Notes: generated by a model from the sequence alone, not told the origin. A stretch of DNA of 24,033 nucleotides from Chara braunii (GCA_003427395.1 BFEA01000151.1:1762966-1786998), one strand, 5' to 3'. Numbered from the stretch's first letter, positions 9,421 to 20,560 are shown. Numbers and translations: made by a program.

Positions 9421-10484
9421 CACCAGAATTTGTGTACGGCAGAACTGGTCCGGTTACACACGGCGGCTCGATTACCAAGTTGCTAACGGGTTACATAACT
9501 TATGCAAACGTAGTATTAGTTCAGCGGCCAGAGCTAATGGTGGCCCCCAACATCCGCGGCACCGTTAGCAAAATAAGTTGTAGCATCTACCACCCGCTGT
9601 CAGGATCTTAGTGGTAGACCACCCAGCCTTACACAGTGCGCCACATGCTCTCCACTCTATTGCCTGCGGTCAGTACAACGTCCACTACTAGTTTCGAACT
9701 TACGTCCTTGATCCAACAACCTCATGTATATACTAACCGAGTTGACTGCCAGTGTACTAGTCAAGAAGAAATATTTCACTTAGGTACGTGAAAACACACC
9801 ATGACAGACCCGTTTCATCGATTGATAGCGCAAGGTCGAAGCGAAACTTCCACCAGATATCAGAAATGTGCACAGTAGACCCACGTCATCTGTGCTCAGC
9901 AACCCCGCAATTTCACAGCGCTGCGCAGCAGATTTACCGCAGAATGCACAGTTAGCACTGCAAACATTCAGCATAAACACACCGAGGCCTAGCAATGGGC
10001 AGCAAGCAGCACCTGCTCACTCCACGCCCTGAGACCTCATGACCACCATGTTTCCCCAAAAAAAACGGTATGTCTGAAAGGGCCACCAACCCCTTCGCTC
10101 GCAGCCAGACACGGACTCCTCAAAACCCGAGTGATTCTTCCGCTAGAACAAGGCTAGATACAGGTACCAAACTAAACATGGAGAGACTCATCTTCCAGGT
10201 ATGTACTCCTCCCCTTCTTTCTTTTTCCTTCACTAGAATACGATGGTCACGGTTATCTCGGTCAGATTCTGCCCACATTAAAAAAAAAAAGGGAAACAGA
10301 GATACTAAATTTGACCGTGGCAGTCAGCTAGGCAATTAGCAACATGTGGGGGGCTGATGGCGATCAAGCTAAAAAACGAGCATCATGTTTACGGGATCAG
10401 CTCCACCATTGTCGTTACCACTAGAAGAGTGCAATTGTTGCTTGCTACTCACCAAATATGTAATCTGAGAACGATTCTTTTACC
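9421..10484. other. unassigned sequence
   Basis: I see no supported gene or RNA. A short A-run occurs at about 10280-10290. The segment ends at the assembly gap. Confidence 0.5.
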
Positions 10485-10784
10485 NNNNNNNNNNNNNNNN
10501 NNNNNNNNNNNNNNNNNNNNNNNNNNNNNNNNNNNNNNNNNNNNNNNNNNNNNNNNNNNNNNNNNNNNNNNNNNNNNNNNNNNNNNNNNNNNNNNNNNNN
10601 NNNNNNNNNNNNNNNNNNNNNNNNNNNNNNNNNNNNNNNNNNNNNNNNNNNNNNNNNNNNNNNNNNNNNNNNNNNNNNNNNNNNNNNNNNNNNNNNNNNN
10701 NNNNNNNNNNNNNNNNNNNNNNNNNNNNNNNNNNNNNNNNNNNNNNNNNNNNNNNNNNNNNNNNNNNNNNNNNNNNNNNNNNNN
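10485..10784. other. assembly gap (300 N)
   Basis: Exactly 300 unknown bases, directly followed by a (TC)n tract. The round length suggests a default or estimated gap, so distances across it should not be trusted. Confidence 0.98.

Positions 10785-10840
<56 letters not shown>
10785..10840. repeat. (TC)28 microsatellite
   Basis: There are 56 bases of uninterrupted TC at the edge of the gap, so the true tract is probably longer and caused the gap. Confidence 0.98.
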
Positions 10841-10845
<5 letters not shown>

Positions 10846-11841
10846 CACAGGCCCATGTGCGCCTGCTCCCTGTGTGCCCCACATGTGAACACCGAGGACG
10901 AACCTCACTCTACCGCGTTGAAAGTTTCGTCACAATCCCCAAACCAACTGCGCCGGGTTGAACACTACCTCAAACAACGGGGGCGAGCAGAACCGCTGCA
11001 CCACGACAGTAAGTCGAGGATGATGGTAGTGATTGTGGCCCCTACTTGGCAATCACCACATCAACACCTACGATTAGGATTACCACGCTAGGCTAGTAGG
11101 AGTGAGTACCACGATCAGAGAGGGAGGGAGGTCATGACACGAAGGCAGCGACCTCTTCACACGAAGTTGACTGTTGTAGCTGATACCACGAATACACACT
11201 GTGATGCCAAGTACTCCGGACGAACACGGTGGCGGCGAGCTTATGCAGGGAGACTCGAGAGGAGGATGGATTGAGGATGAATCTTTCACCATAACATGGA
11301 AAGATTCATTACCAATTTTCTACTGCCAACCCCTCTCCGCTCCTCTCCCGGCGTAGTCCCGGTTCAAACGCAAAAAGAGAGAAAAGGAAGAGGATAGAAA
11401 ACCAAAACCCGCGCAGCACTCATCACTCTTACCGCCAAAACCGTCGTCTGAGCTCAAAAACTGATGCTTCCATCTGATTTGCCATGGCCCAGACCCTCAA
11501 TTTCAACTTTTACTTCGCCCGATTCCATTAAGGAACGGGCGAGTTAGGACTTCACCCTCACCGTCTTGTTCGTTGCCACCACCGTCGCCCTTCGCGTTGC
11601 CTTCTTCCTCCTCCTTTGAATGTACCTGGCACGAACCGGCGCCCAGGTTCATTCCCCCCCCGTTTTTTCTTTTTCTCTTTCTTTGTCGCTTCCCTTCACC
11701 TCGCGTTGCGCTCTCCTGTGCTCTATCTCGCTGCTCCAGCCCTTCCTCTCTCTCCTTCTATTCTACCACTCCCCCATCAGTCCGCTCTGCCTCACTCTCT
11801 CGGACAGCATCCACCACAGCAGCGAAGAGGGAGCTCGGCCC
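10841..11841. other. unassigned; pyrimidine-rich from 11560
   Basis: There is no gene I can support. About 11560-11820 is strongly pyrimidine-rich on the plus strand (runs of CCT, TTC and TCTCTC), which opens several overlapping plus-strand frames. Those frames also run antisense through the U6-like sequence, so I treat them as shadows. Confidence 0.5.
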
Positions 11842-11875
11842 CTCTATTTATGCGAGCCAGTCTTGTGCAGGGGCC

Positions 11876-11907
<32 letters not shown>

Positions 11908-11925
11908 ACGGATGTCCCGAAGGAC
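11842..11925 (-). ncRNA. U6: U6 snRNA-like sequence, probably a pseudogene
   Basis: U6 is the spliceosomal RNA that pairs with the 5' splice site and forms the catalytic core. Read from 11925 downwards, the copy has the 5' hairpin GTCC-TTCG-GGAC, then CATCCG, then about 40 bases identical to U6 as I know it. These include AACGATACAGAGA (the ACAGAGA box) and GATTAGCATGGCCCCTGC. The 5' stem is one pair shorter than the usual GTCCC/GGGAC but still pairs. The 3' internal stem-loop region is altered (ACAAGACTGGCTCGCA, where I expect GCAAGGATGACACGCA). No T-run terminator follows, and I see no plant upstream element or TATA box before it. A tRNA-like module lies about 90-150 bases upstream. It is part of a composite duplicated at 15960-16655. 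Confidence 0.85.
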
Positions 11926-12015
11926 CAGTTTCACGGGCAGCTACTCCCGGATGCCTCCTTCGAGCCGACGGGCCCTCAGGCAACTCAGGGCTGCTTGATC
12001 CTACTTGTTATCTTG

Positions 12016-12074
12016 GTTTGAGTACGGACCTGCAGGTCAATAGTTCGTGGTATTCCCACTGAACGAGCTCTTAG
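12016..12074 (-). other. tRNA-like module 2, left copy (degenerate)
   Basis: Read from 12074, the sequence has AAGAGCTCGTTCAGTGGGAA, which resembles an A box with D-arm (GTTCAGTGG), and ends with a weak B-box position (GGTCCGTACTC). It aligns with the better preserved right-copy module at 16430-16489. It is too degenerate to be a working tRNA. Confidence 0.5.
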
Positions 12075-12339
12075 GTACACAGCCGGCCCCGAGACCGGTA
12101 CCGGATCCCGTCCCAAATAGAGAGAAAAAAATAGAAGTAGGAAAAATAAAATTTTAAACTTAGAAAAAAAATCTAAAAAAAAAAAAAAAAAAAAAAACGG
12201 ATGGGGGAGAGGAACGTTGGCACTTGGTCCTGCTTCGCGGGCCCGTGATCGGATCCCCCCAGCAAAACTAAGGGGGATAGTTCCACGGGACCCTCAGCCC
12301 CTCAGTTCACTCCGTAGCGCTCCTCCGTTGCTCGCTGCC

Positions 12340-12381
12340 GGCCTCGATCCCAGGATCCGTTGACGTAACCTATATGGCTAA
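12340..12381 (-). other. tRNA-like module 1, left copy (A and B boxes)
   Basis: Read from 12381, TTAGCCATATAGGTTA is followed by GGGATCGAGGCC (12351-12340). The spacing and boxes match the internal Pol III promoter of tRNA-derived SINEs. The counterpart is 16110-16166, where the B box is better preserved. Confidence 0.5.
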
Positions 12382-12600
12382 GCCCAAGCCCGAGTTGGTT
12401 GTGTGCCGCCCTGCATATGAATGGTATGGCCAGCCAGCCTGGGCCTGCAACCGGTACCTTATGCCGTTTTTCTACCGTACGGCCTGCATCCATCGCTCCG
12501 TAAGGCCGCACTCGGCTGTCTTGGGGCAAAGCCCCGCTTGGCCCTTTACGCAAGCCTGCTCCACCATGGTAGGGCTGCGGATTGAGCCTCTCATAGCCCG

Positions 12601-13083
12601 CCACTAACGCTTTTGCCTAAGAAACCCCGGCTCGTGCTCTAGTTGTGCTACTCCAACTTGGCTTCAATGGCGGCTCCTACCATCGACGGTGTAAGGTCAA
12701 CTTGGTGCCTGCAAACTTTACACGGTACGACCCTAAAACGGCCGGTTTTCAATAAGTCGGGCGACATTTTCCTTTAGTCACAGTCCTACGAAGTTAATTT
12801 TATGTCGTCCGAGATTTCGCCTGCGCGTGCGAGGTCGCGACTGCCTCATAAGTTTTATCCTAGCACTTACTTGTTTTACCGACGCCTCATGGGCTTCCTC
12901 GATCAAGGTTCGGTCAAGCTACCGCGTGCCCACAAAGTGCACGCTCACACACTCTCTAATCAACACAAGTGGGATGCGCCCCTAGATATCGCCAGGCGCG
13001 TTCTTCCTGTAAACTGCAAATATGAGCCCAAATACCCTTGTAAGGGTGTTCGGGCCGACAACGCCACATATTGCAACTCATAA
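12601..13083 (+). pseudogene. coding relic with a C-terminal Cys motif, unrecognised
   Basis: A plus-strand frame reads as ordinary protein for about 160 codons with two stops, TAG near 12643 and TAG 12775-12777. The last 93 codons (12802-13083) are uninterrupted. Composition is mixed and globular (Tyr, Phe, Leu, Arg, Lys). The C-terminal end has VxCKxxxKYPCKG and a further Cys four residues before the end. A related motif is encoded on the minus strand at 17692-17952. The codons of the motif form a DNA near-palindrome (13028-13053). The family is unknown. A short exon is possible, since GTAAGAG follows the stop by a few bases. Confidence 0.4.
13028..13053. repeat. 26-bp near-palindrome, copy 1
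   Basis: CCAAATACCC and GGGTGTTCGG pair with one mismatch and one G-T pair, with TT/AA continuing inside. It is related to the palindrome at 17800-17825. Confidence 0.7.
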
Positions 13084-14672
13084 TTATATGTAAGAGAGAT
13101 CTGTACTTAGACACTGTGTGATGGTTAAGGGTTGTTTTGAGTCTTACCTAGGCCTACGTTTGTGGTCTAGTGACCTTCACTTCTGATGACACTTAGAGTA
13201 TTGGTTGAGAAATGATATACAACTCGAAATAGCCTCGCGCAAACTCAAAAGTGAGAGATAAAGTGAGAGATACTATGTACTAAGTTCGGTACTTCACGCA
13301 AGTTGGTATTACAGTCCGTGATTCTCTCAGGTGGCCTCCTCGAGTGAGGCCATGTTGTTCCCAACACCCAGTGTACCTTTCATAACAGAGCTCACTATTA
13401 TAAATACTTAGTGCTTTACCTAAGCGAGCGAGGTCTGTTTGTAATGCGAAAGGGCTGTCTGGGTTTCTACTCGGGTAAAGTTCATAAGGAAAGAGACTTG
13501 TCGTAGTGCAAAAGCGGGTCGCTAACTGGTGCCTAATACTAAGACTTTCTTAATTTAGCAGCCCGTTCTGCTCAGTGCACGAGTAAGACAAGCCTCTGGC
13601 AAGATCGTACAGTAAATGGTATGTCGGTTCTTAGTACAAATCAGCTATGGCACGTTAGTCATCAACTTTACAGCGGACTACTACTAAGAGTTCTGATTAC
13701 GGACTAATTACTAAGAACTCTCTGTAGCCGAAACTTTGTGATTTGCCATTGGTAGTCGAGTTTAGATGATTCTCTGAACTTTCGAGCGACGTCGTAATCT
13801 CTCATCCAAGGCCAATGCAATAGGCTTTCGCAGAGGAGCGGGGAGTGGAAGTACGCTGATGATGTTCTGCTCTCTTCACCGTGACAAAGTCGAAGGTTGG
13901 GAATAGGGGGCAGTTGCAGACACTCAGAGTCAGTTGAAACTGCTGAGAGAACAAACATTAAGCTTAGTGAAGGACCGAATCTCAATTGAATATATATTTT
14001 ATTTTTTTTGGATCGGATGGGAATTTACACAGCACGTTCTCGTTTAATGAGGCTGCTGAATGCGCAATGGTGGGCCTTCAGTAGCCTATGGTGAATCAAC
14101 TATGACAATTATCCATGAAAGCTCAGCGTGACTTTCTTCTTTCGCAAGAAAGATTAGGAGCGGGGATAACGGAGAAAGAGAGGAAATAAAAATATATGAC
14201 GAATGACGTGATTGATACACGAAAGGGGGATGGATAAGTGAAAGGACGTTGAGATAGGCTACATTGCATCACACCGAAGGCAAAAATGAGGGAGAATACT
14301 CAATATTTTCATGAGACAAAACTCCAGTCAAGTTCACCGAACACCATCAGAATCTGATCAAGAGGGCGGTACTTAGCGTTGTTATCAATTGATCAACATC
14401 CGATGTCTCTATCTAGCGAATAAGCATTGTGCCCTCCAATTTGGTGAACAGTTCCCAGTGCCTTGCCAAGTAATCGGTACGCGGTGATCCATTAGCATTC
14501 AGTCAATAATTCAACCGGCACTAAGTTAGTATTCGACCGAACCCAGGTTAGCCCTGTCAGCACTCAAGATCGATATTACTTGACTTGTGCTTTCTTCTAG
14601 GTATATCGGTGTGTGAGAGTCAACCGGTAATCCGTCAGCATTCGGCCAACGCAGTCACTCTTGTTTGTGTCA
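13084..14672. other. unassigned sequence
   Basis: No gene is supported. A small hairpin GGCCTC/GAGGCC lies near 13333-13351. Loosely repeated phrases of the type GTCAGCATTCGGCCAAC occur near 14490-14655. A weak coding-like stretch on the plus strand near 13725-13860 has several stops, and I do not claim it. Confidence 0.45.
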
Positions 14673-15250
14673 GGGAACAATATCAATTATCAATCAAACG
14701 CCACAGAAGGAGGCAGGGGCCGTCTCCAGCACCCTGACTTAGCAGATGAGTACAATCCATATCTTTTTAGTCACGAGGTCAGTCTTGACCAACCTCAATG
14801 AGATAACCCTGAAGATGCTATCCAGTATCAATATGTCAGTACCGTTGGTTTCAGACGAGATGACTTGTCGATCTTTGTGGTTCTCACCAGCTTTGCCTCT
14901 GGTACTATCTATGACCAGAGGCCTTATATACGAAAAAGGGGAAGGAAGTCCATGACCATTTTGACTCAGTCTGGATCGCAGCAGCCAGGTATCTCGAGGA
15001 GAGGGAAAGGGAGCTTGATGACAATGGTGTTAGACCGATCCGCAACTTTGGACCCAAGCTCTACGATGATTATCCCAAGCCATCGGTCCCTTCTCTACTC
15101 ACTGATGGATCTTGTTGGGGTGACCTGGTAGACTTAGTGAAGAGGTACATCTCACCAGCTCAAATTGACTATCAGATTCTGACAGAACCTTCAGAGTTCG
15201 AGCATCTCAGACGAGGAATCTTCTCCAGACCCTATCTACCTACTCTATGA
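14673..15250 (+). pseudogene. coding relic with a frameshift, unrecognised
   Basis: A plus-strand frame beginning at 14673, just after a splice-acceptor-like TTGTTTGTGTCAG, reads as protein to about 14915 with one TGA (14799-14801). A one-base loss near 14920 then shifts the frame. The new frame is open without a stop from about 14914 to TGA 15248-15250 (about 110 codons). It has a well-balanced composition, including a helical Ala/Arg/Glu/Leu segment followed by a Pro-rich linker and a second helical segment. Neither half is a low-complexity or repeat artefact. I recognise no family. It could be an exon of a decayed host gene or an ORF of an old transposon. Confidence 0.5.
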
Positions 15251-15959
15251 AAAGAGTTATGTTCCATGATTGACTTTCGGGTCATGAACCTTGGGTGAAA
15301 GTGTTAAGAGCTCGCAGGGTTTAGGTGGCTCTACATATAGAGACCACAGCCTCAGAGAGTACGGAGACATGGCCGAGAGTCCAAACGACAGACAACAAAA
15401 CGAGATACTGAGTGTGAGGATTCAGAGGGATGAGTGAGGACTCTAGATCATTGTTGGCCATGCTCCCTTCATGTGTACTCCCTGAGTCTATTATGAGTTC
15501 TCATTCTTCCCTCATCTGACCTTGTCTTTGCTCAAGTCAGTCAGTCTTGCTCCTTGCATTGCTTTGTTCGATGATTGCATTCTTTGATGATCCTGTCGCA
15601 GTTTCTCAATATTAGAAAATTGGCAAACTAATGTATGCATGACGAATAAGAATTTACAATTATTATTTGCATGATTCCTTGCTGTTCCGAATCAAAATAA
15701 AAGATTCCTAAGACCGGGGACCGGCGAAGACCGTAATTGAAGGGTCTCGCTCGAAGCCGAACGCATACAACAGGAAGGGATTTACTTTTTTTAATTTATT
15801 TAATTTATTTAATTCATTTAATCTATTTTATTTATTGCAAGCGACATCTAAAATCTTGTGTGACGGCCTGTTGACTTTCTGGTCGCCTGAAGAGACCGGA
15901 CTAGAAAAAAAAAGTGCGACAGCGGTTGTGCCGTATGCATGACAGCGGCAGGTGAAACC
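15251..15959. other. unassigned, includes a 9-bp A/T microsatellite
   Basis: Five copies of a 9-bp unit of the TAATTTATT type lie at 15792-15836. The relic at 14673-15250 may continue for another 15 codons past its TGA. I see nothing else I can support. Confidence 0.55.
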
Positions 15960-16109
15960 GACCCCTCATGCGCAAAGACCGGCACATAGGAGCCATAGAA
16001 ATGGCCAGTGTGCTTAAATACGGCCTTTTTTGGTACAGTCCGACAGACCTAGGCCTGAAAACGGACGTCTTTATAACCAAGTCCGCGCCTGTTACATTCA
16101 AGCTGGGGC

Positions 16110-16166
16110 TTAGCCCTATAGGTTACGCCTTTGGACTGATACTACGAGGACTTGGGGTTCGAGGCC
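16110..16166 (+). other. tRNA-like module 1, right copy
   Basis: An A-box-like TTAGCCCTATAGGTTA (16110-16125) is followed about 30 bases later by GGTTCGAGGCC (16156-16166), close to the Pol III B-box consensus GGTTCGANTCC. This layout is that of a tRNA-derived SINE head. The cloverleaf is not intact. Confidence 0.55.
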
Positions 16167-16429
16167 AGCAGCCAGCAATGAAGGAGCGGAGAAGCATGTT
16201 ATAAAGGAAACTAAGGGGTCGATGGTCCCACGGGACTATCCCCCTTACTTTTGCCAGGGAGTCTGATCATGGGACCGATGGGCGGGGCCGAGGGTCGGGT
16301 TGCAACGGTCCTTCCTTTTCCCTCGTCCCCTTTCCTTTCTACTTTCTAAATTTTATTAAAATTATTATCATTATTATTTTCATCCCACCTTGGGACGGGG
16401 ACCGGTACCGAGGGTGGTTGTGGACCAAG

Positions 16430-16489
16430 AGCCTAGCTCAGCGGGTACACCCGAGAATTGCTGAAATTCAGGCCAGAGTTCGAATCCGG
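16430..16489 (+). other. tRNA-like module 2, right copy
   Basis: AGAGCCTAGCTCAGCGGGTA (16429-16448 region) resembles the acceptor end plus A box of a tRNA. GAGTTCGAATCC (16477-16488) resembles a T-arm with B box. The spacing of about 30 bases is right for a tRNA. The T stem does not pair well, so I call it a tRNA-derived relic. Confidence 0.6.
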
Positions 16490-16594
16490 ATGATGAATTT
16501 AGAATAGAGGAGCTGGATATTTCTGAATTGCCCAAATTACCTGGGGCCGAATGACCATCGGGAATGATGCCTTGAAGCCGGTACCAATGATGCA

Positions 16595-16650
16595 GTCCTT
16601 CAGGGCATCCGCTAAAAACTGGTTGACGCCGAAGCAAATGGTGATAGCGG
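16595..16650 (+). pseudogene. U6-like 5' fragment, right copy
   Basis: GTCCTTCAGGGCATCCGCTA, followed by AAAACTGG, matches the start of the left U6 copy (GTCCTTCGGGACATCCGTTA, followed by AAATTGG) with about four substitutions and one insertion. After that the similarity fades and the ACAGAGA box is gone. Its position relative to module 2 matches the left copy (about 165 and 150 bases). Confidence 0.5.
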
Positions 16651-16655
16651 AAGTT

Positions 16656-17691
16656 ATTTATAGCAGGAAACCCGAGGGTATCAGGTCGATGTAGGCAGTC
16701 TTCTTTGACGGACTTTGCTCGAAACTCCTCCAGTGCGCTATCGTTTGACAAGACGGAGACAAGGGAGAACGAAGCGAGTCGGTGACCTGTTTGAAGGGTA
16801 GGGAAGTAGAGCGAAGGGGCTCGTCTCAATGTTTGCCATTGCCATCATGATGCGTGTCGCTCTGCTAACCAGCCACGCAGTATTTTGAAGGTCGCTTGGT
16901 TATGGCCATGGCAGTGATAGCCGGGACAAACGACTAATGGGGAGGTGTTAATAGAAGAAGACGAGTTGGGAAAAAAGAAGGGAGTGGTCAGAAAGCTGAT
17001 GAGAGAGGGAGAGATTGGGAGAGTAGAGGCCGAACGCTCAGCCTGACGAACTGACGATTGGCCTACCGTGCCCAACTGGTTGCCTAAAAGCATACCTCAC
17101 TTGGTGATGTACCATTCCCAATTGTGGCGATAGGTACAACGTCGTTTTGAGCGAACACGGACGTAGCTGCGGGATCTCCCTGGTGTCACACATCTCCTCG
17201 TAATCTAGCGGGAGATTCATTCTCATTTTGTCCCGTAGGTGCGGAACAATGGACCAACTATCGTTCGTTGTGCGCTTCGAGTCAGTCGGGCCGTGGTGAA
17301 TTGTCCCAGTTGTAGTGGTGGTTGACCGGATCGCGGTAGTCATCGTCGTGCCCGCTATCCTACTAATTCCCTTTCTTGCATACCATCTTCATAAGTCTAC
17401 TAGTCACTATGATCGAGATCATATCACTCACGATAACGCCCTTGTGGTTACCTCTTCTAAATATTGTCTATTCCTACGTTGCTTGCGCTCGCCTTGTTGA
17501 CCATACTAATCATCGCAGCGAGTGCTTGATGTGCTCGGTGTAGTGTTATAGGGGTAATACTTACCGGATGCTGAAACTGGTTCTGATCGAGCGGAAGATG
17601 CATTCTCATTATGCATAGTTGAAACATCATGGGACGTAAACGAAAGGAATAAGACCCGTTTTTTTCCCATTCCGCTCGCGCCTACCGCGCT
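16656..17691. other. unassigned, with a weak internal repeat
   Basis: A minus-strand frame at 17038-17343 has a protein-like middle (charged, helical), but I cannot name it. The stretch 17203-17228 resembles 17585-17610 at 22 of 26 bases (both contain ATTCTCATT), which hints at an old duplication about 382 bp apart. A small palindrome ATGATC-GA-GATCAT lies near 17409-17422. Confidence 0.35.
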
Positions 17692-17952
17692 TCACGTCGT
17701 TTTTATCCTCGTTTTCGGTCGGATTGCAGTCGTGATTTTGACAAATATCTTCTTCACCGTCGTAGTCATAGTGTTCTCCTGCAAACTCGTAATGGCGAAC
17801 CAAATACCTTTACAAGGGTATTTGGCCATGCTTTTGCATTCGACACAGTGACGGCGTCGGCTAGCATGACGGAGCTGGTCTAAAATAAACATGGTGTGGC
17901 CGCTTTGAAGTGACACTTGAAACGATTTCTTCGGCCATTGAGGCCGGGGCAA
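17692..17952 (-). pseudogene. coding fragment with a VxCKxxxKYPCKG motif
   Basis: An 86-codon minus-strand frame is basic (Lys/Arg/Thr-rich C-terminal tail) and contains C-x2-C followed by KYPCKG. The motif matches the C-terminal part of the plus-strand relic at 12601-13083. At the DNA level about 33 of 45 bases agree. Outside the motif only a loose HT...RR spacing is shared. The two may be remnants of one repeated gene or transposon ORF. No family is known to me. Because the motif lies on a palindrome, resemblance through a shared DNA element is an alternative. Confidence 0.3.
17800..17825. repeat. 26-bp palindrome, copy 2
   Basis: CCAAATACC (17800-17808) and GGTATTTGG (17817-17825) are perfect 9-bp arms. 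Inside them TTT and CAA partly continue the stem. It is related to 13028-13053. Confidence 0.85.
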
Positions 17953-19299
17953 ATCGGTGAGAAAATTTTAAGAGCATGCGCGCGCGCTGTTATGACACGC
18001 GCTGCAATGGTTAGGATCGGTAGTAATACCCTCCGACCGAAAAGGGGTCGAAGGGTTGATTGGATTTGTGTTGTGTCAAATAGATGTACAACACACACTC
18101 AGACTTGGGATGGTACCTGTCTACTTACAGGTATTGGGCCTCTAAAAGAAATTCAACTTTTGTCTTCTCCTGCTTGGCCTCGAGTACCTGGCACATCTAC
18201 CTCTACTTGGTATGGTACCGATGTCGGCCGGCTGCCTACCAGCCGAAAAACTTTCTTTTTGAAGTCGACGAATTTTCAAACCTTTCTTTTTTGCTTTTGC
18301 CTGAGTTTGATGTATGCCTGCTTGTGATTGGGAGGTTTGTGGGTTTCCGGGTCTTCGTTATTAACCCTTCAAAGGACTGAAGTGGCGGTTCGACCCACGG
18401 TCGAAAGCGGGCTCGCGCGGATCCTAAAAACCAGAGTTTTGGATGCCAAGATCAGGGAAACGGGAACGGACGATGGACTCTTGGGTGAGACGAGAGGAAA
18501 CCAGAAATAGGAGGACCTACAGGGAACTCGCGCTTCGACTATGAACTGCAGTCAAACTACTTCGGGCATACCCAACAGATTTGACTACGCCGAGCCGAGA
18601 GGCTGCGGTCCGGACGGTAGGACCTCCGGAGTCCGGGAAAGGTTGAGGCGCAGTGAGGTATTGGGTCCCTGATCTGCAAATAGGGGACATACACTGCTGG
18701 GGGTGGGGGGGCGCGCGACGAGCGATGGCACTGGCGGAGGGATGCCTTGGGGTTGATATTACCAGGCGATCGGGCTCTGGTGCGACCACCTCGCTGGCTC
18801 GGTACCCGTGAGGCCTCGGTACGACCGGAATGAGGCCACGCTGACTGGCCTCAAGGCCCAATGACCGGAATAGTGCATTGGCTCCAAGCGACCTTGGGAA
18901 GATGGTGATCCGTGTGCTCTACCTTAATACGGTCGCCGCGACAACAGAGGATGGGTCCGTCTCGCTCCAATCAAAGAAAAAAAAATGGATGGCAGTTCTG
19001 CCGAAAGTGTGCACGTGCACAAGTTCTTGATAACCGTCGAAGGAAGGAGCGCGCGAGCCGCCCTTTCTGTCAACCAACCCCTGCAGCGGAAGGGGCTCAT
19101 CCAAGAAGAACTGCGTTCGCAGAATCACCAATCCGTCGGGGGATCGAGCTTGAAACATTTATGAGGAGGCGAGTGACTGAGAAGGGTGGCGGCAGGAGCA
19201 AAGATCTGGAATAAGTTGAGATGAAAGACCTGATTGGAGGAGAAAACGAGAAGAGGAATCGTTGGGGCTAGTATTCGGAGGAGCACTCGGCTCCAATCC
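17953..19299. other. unassigned sequence
   Basis: Several overlapping open frames of 60-136 codons occur on both strands. None has a domain, repeat or codon pattern I can support. A small inverted repeat ACCTGT/ACAGGT (six-base loop) lies near 18115-18132. Confidence 0.45.

Positions 19300-20560
<1,261 letters not shown>

Larger units (their letters stand above)
11842..12560 (-). repeat. composite tRNA/tRNA/U6 repeat, left copy
   Basis: This is a diverged inverted copy of 15960-16655. Reading the minus strand from 12560 down, the order is a leading segment, tRNA-like module 1 (12381-12340), a body sharing CTATCCCCCTTA and GGGATC-like blocks, an A/T-rich stretch with a long A-run near 12175-12197, GTACCGG and GTCCCAA landmarks near 12095-12115 (read on the plus strand), tRNA-like module 2 (12074-12016), a linker and U6. 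The order is the same in both copies. Homology is clear by eye but patchy, roughly two thirds identical where it aligns. Confidence 0.75.
15960..16655 (+). repeat. composite tRNA/tRNA/U6 repeat, right copy
   Basis: The plus-strand order is a leading segment, tRNA-like module 1 (16110-16166), a body with ACTATCCCCCTTAC (16231-16250 region), a T-rich then A/T-rich stretch (16310-16380), GGGACGGGGACCGGTACC, tRNA-like module 2 (16430-16489), a linker, then a U6-like 5' part (16595-16650). The inverted partner is 11842-12560. The linker between module 2 and U6 aligns too (CTGAATTGCC here, CTGAGTTGCC there). The pair must therefore descend from one joined unit. Confidence 0.75.

Noticed and set aside
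10357-11091. Open frame of 244 codons
   Set aside because: Most of it is the 300-base gap plus the (TC)n tract.
11573-12021. Overlapping plus-strand frames of 88-133 codons
   Set aside because: They arise from a pyrimidine-rich stretch and continue antisense through the U6-like sequence. They have no domain or bias.
15960-16015. Second U6-like 3' end (ATGCGCAAAGACC, then AGAAATGGCC)
   Set aside because: It resembles the U6 3' part loosely, but the inverted partner near 12.5 kb does not keep the resemblance, so it is probably chance.
16380-16829. 149-codon minus-strand open frame
   Set aside because: It runs antisense through tRNA-like module 2 and the U6-like fragment, and the left copy does not preserve it.
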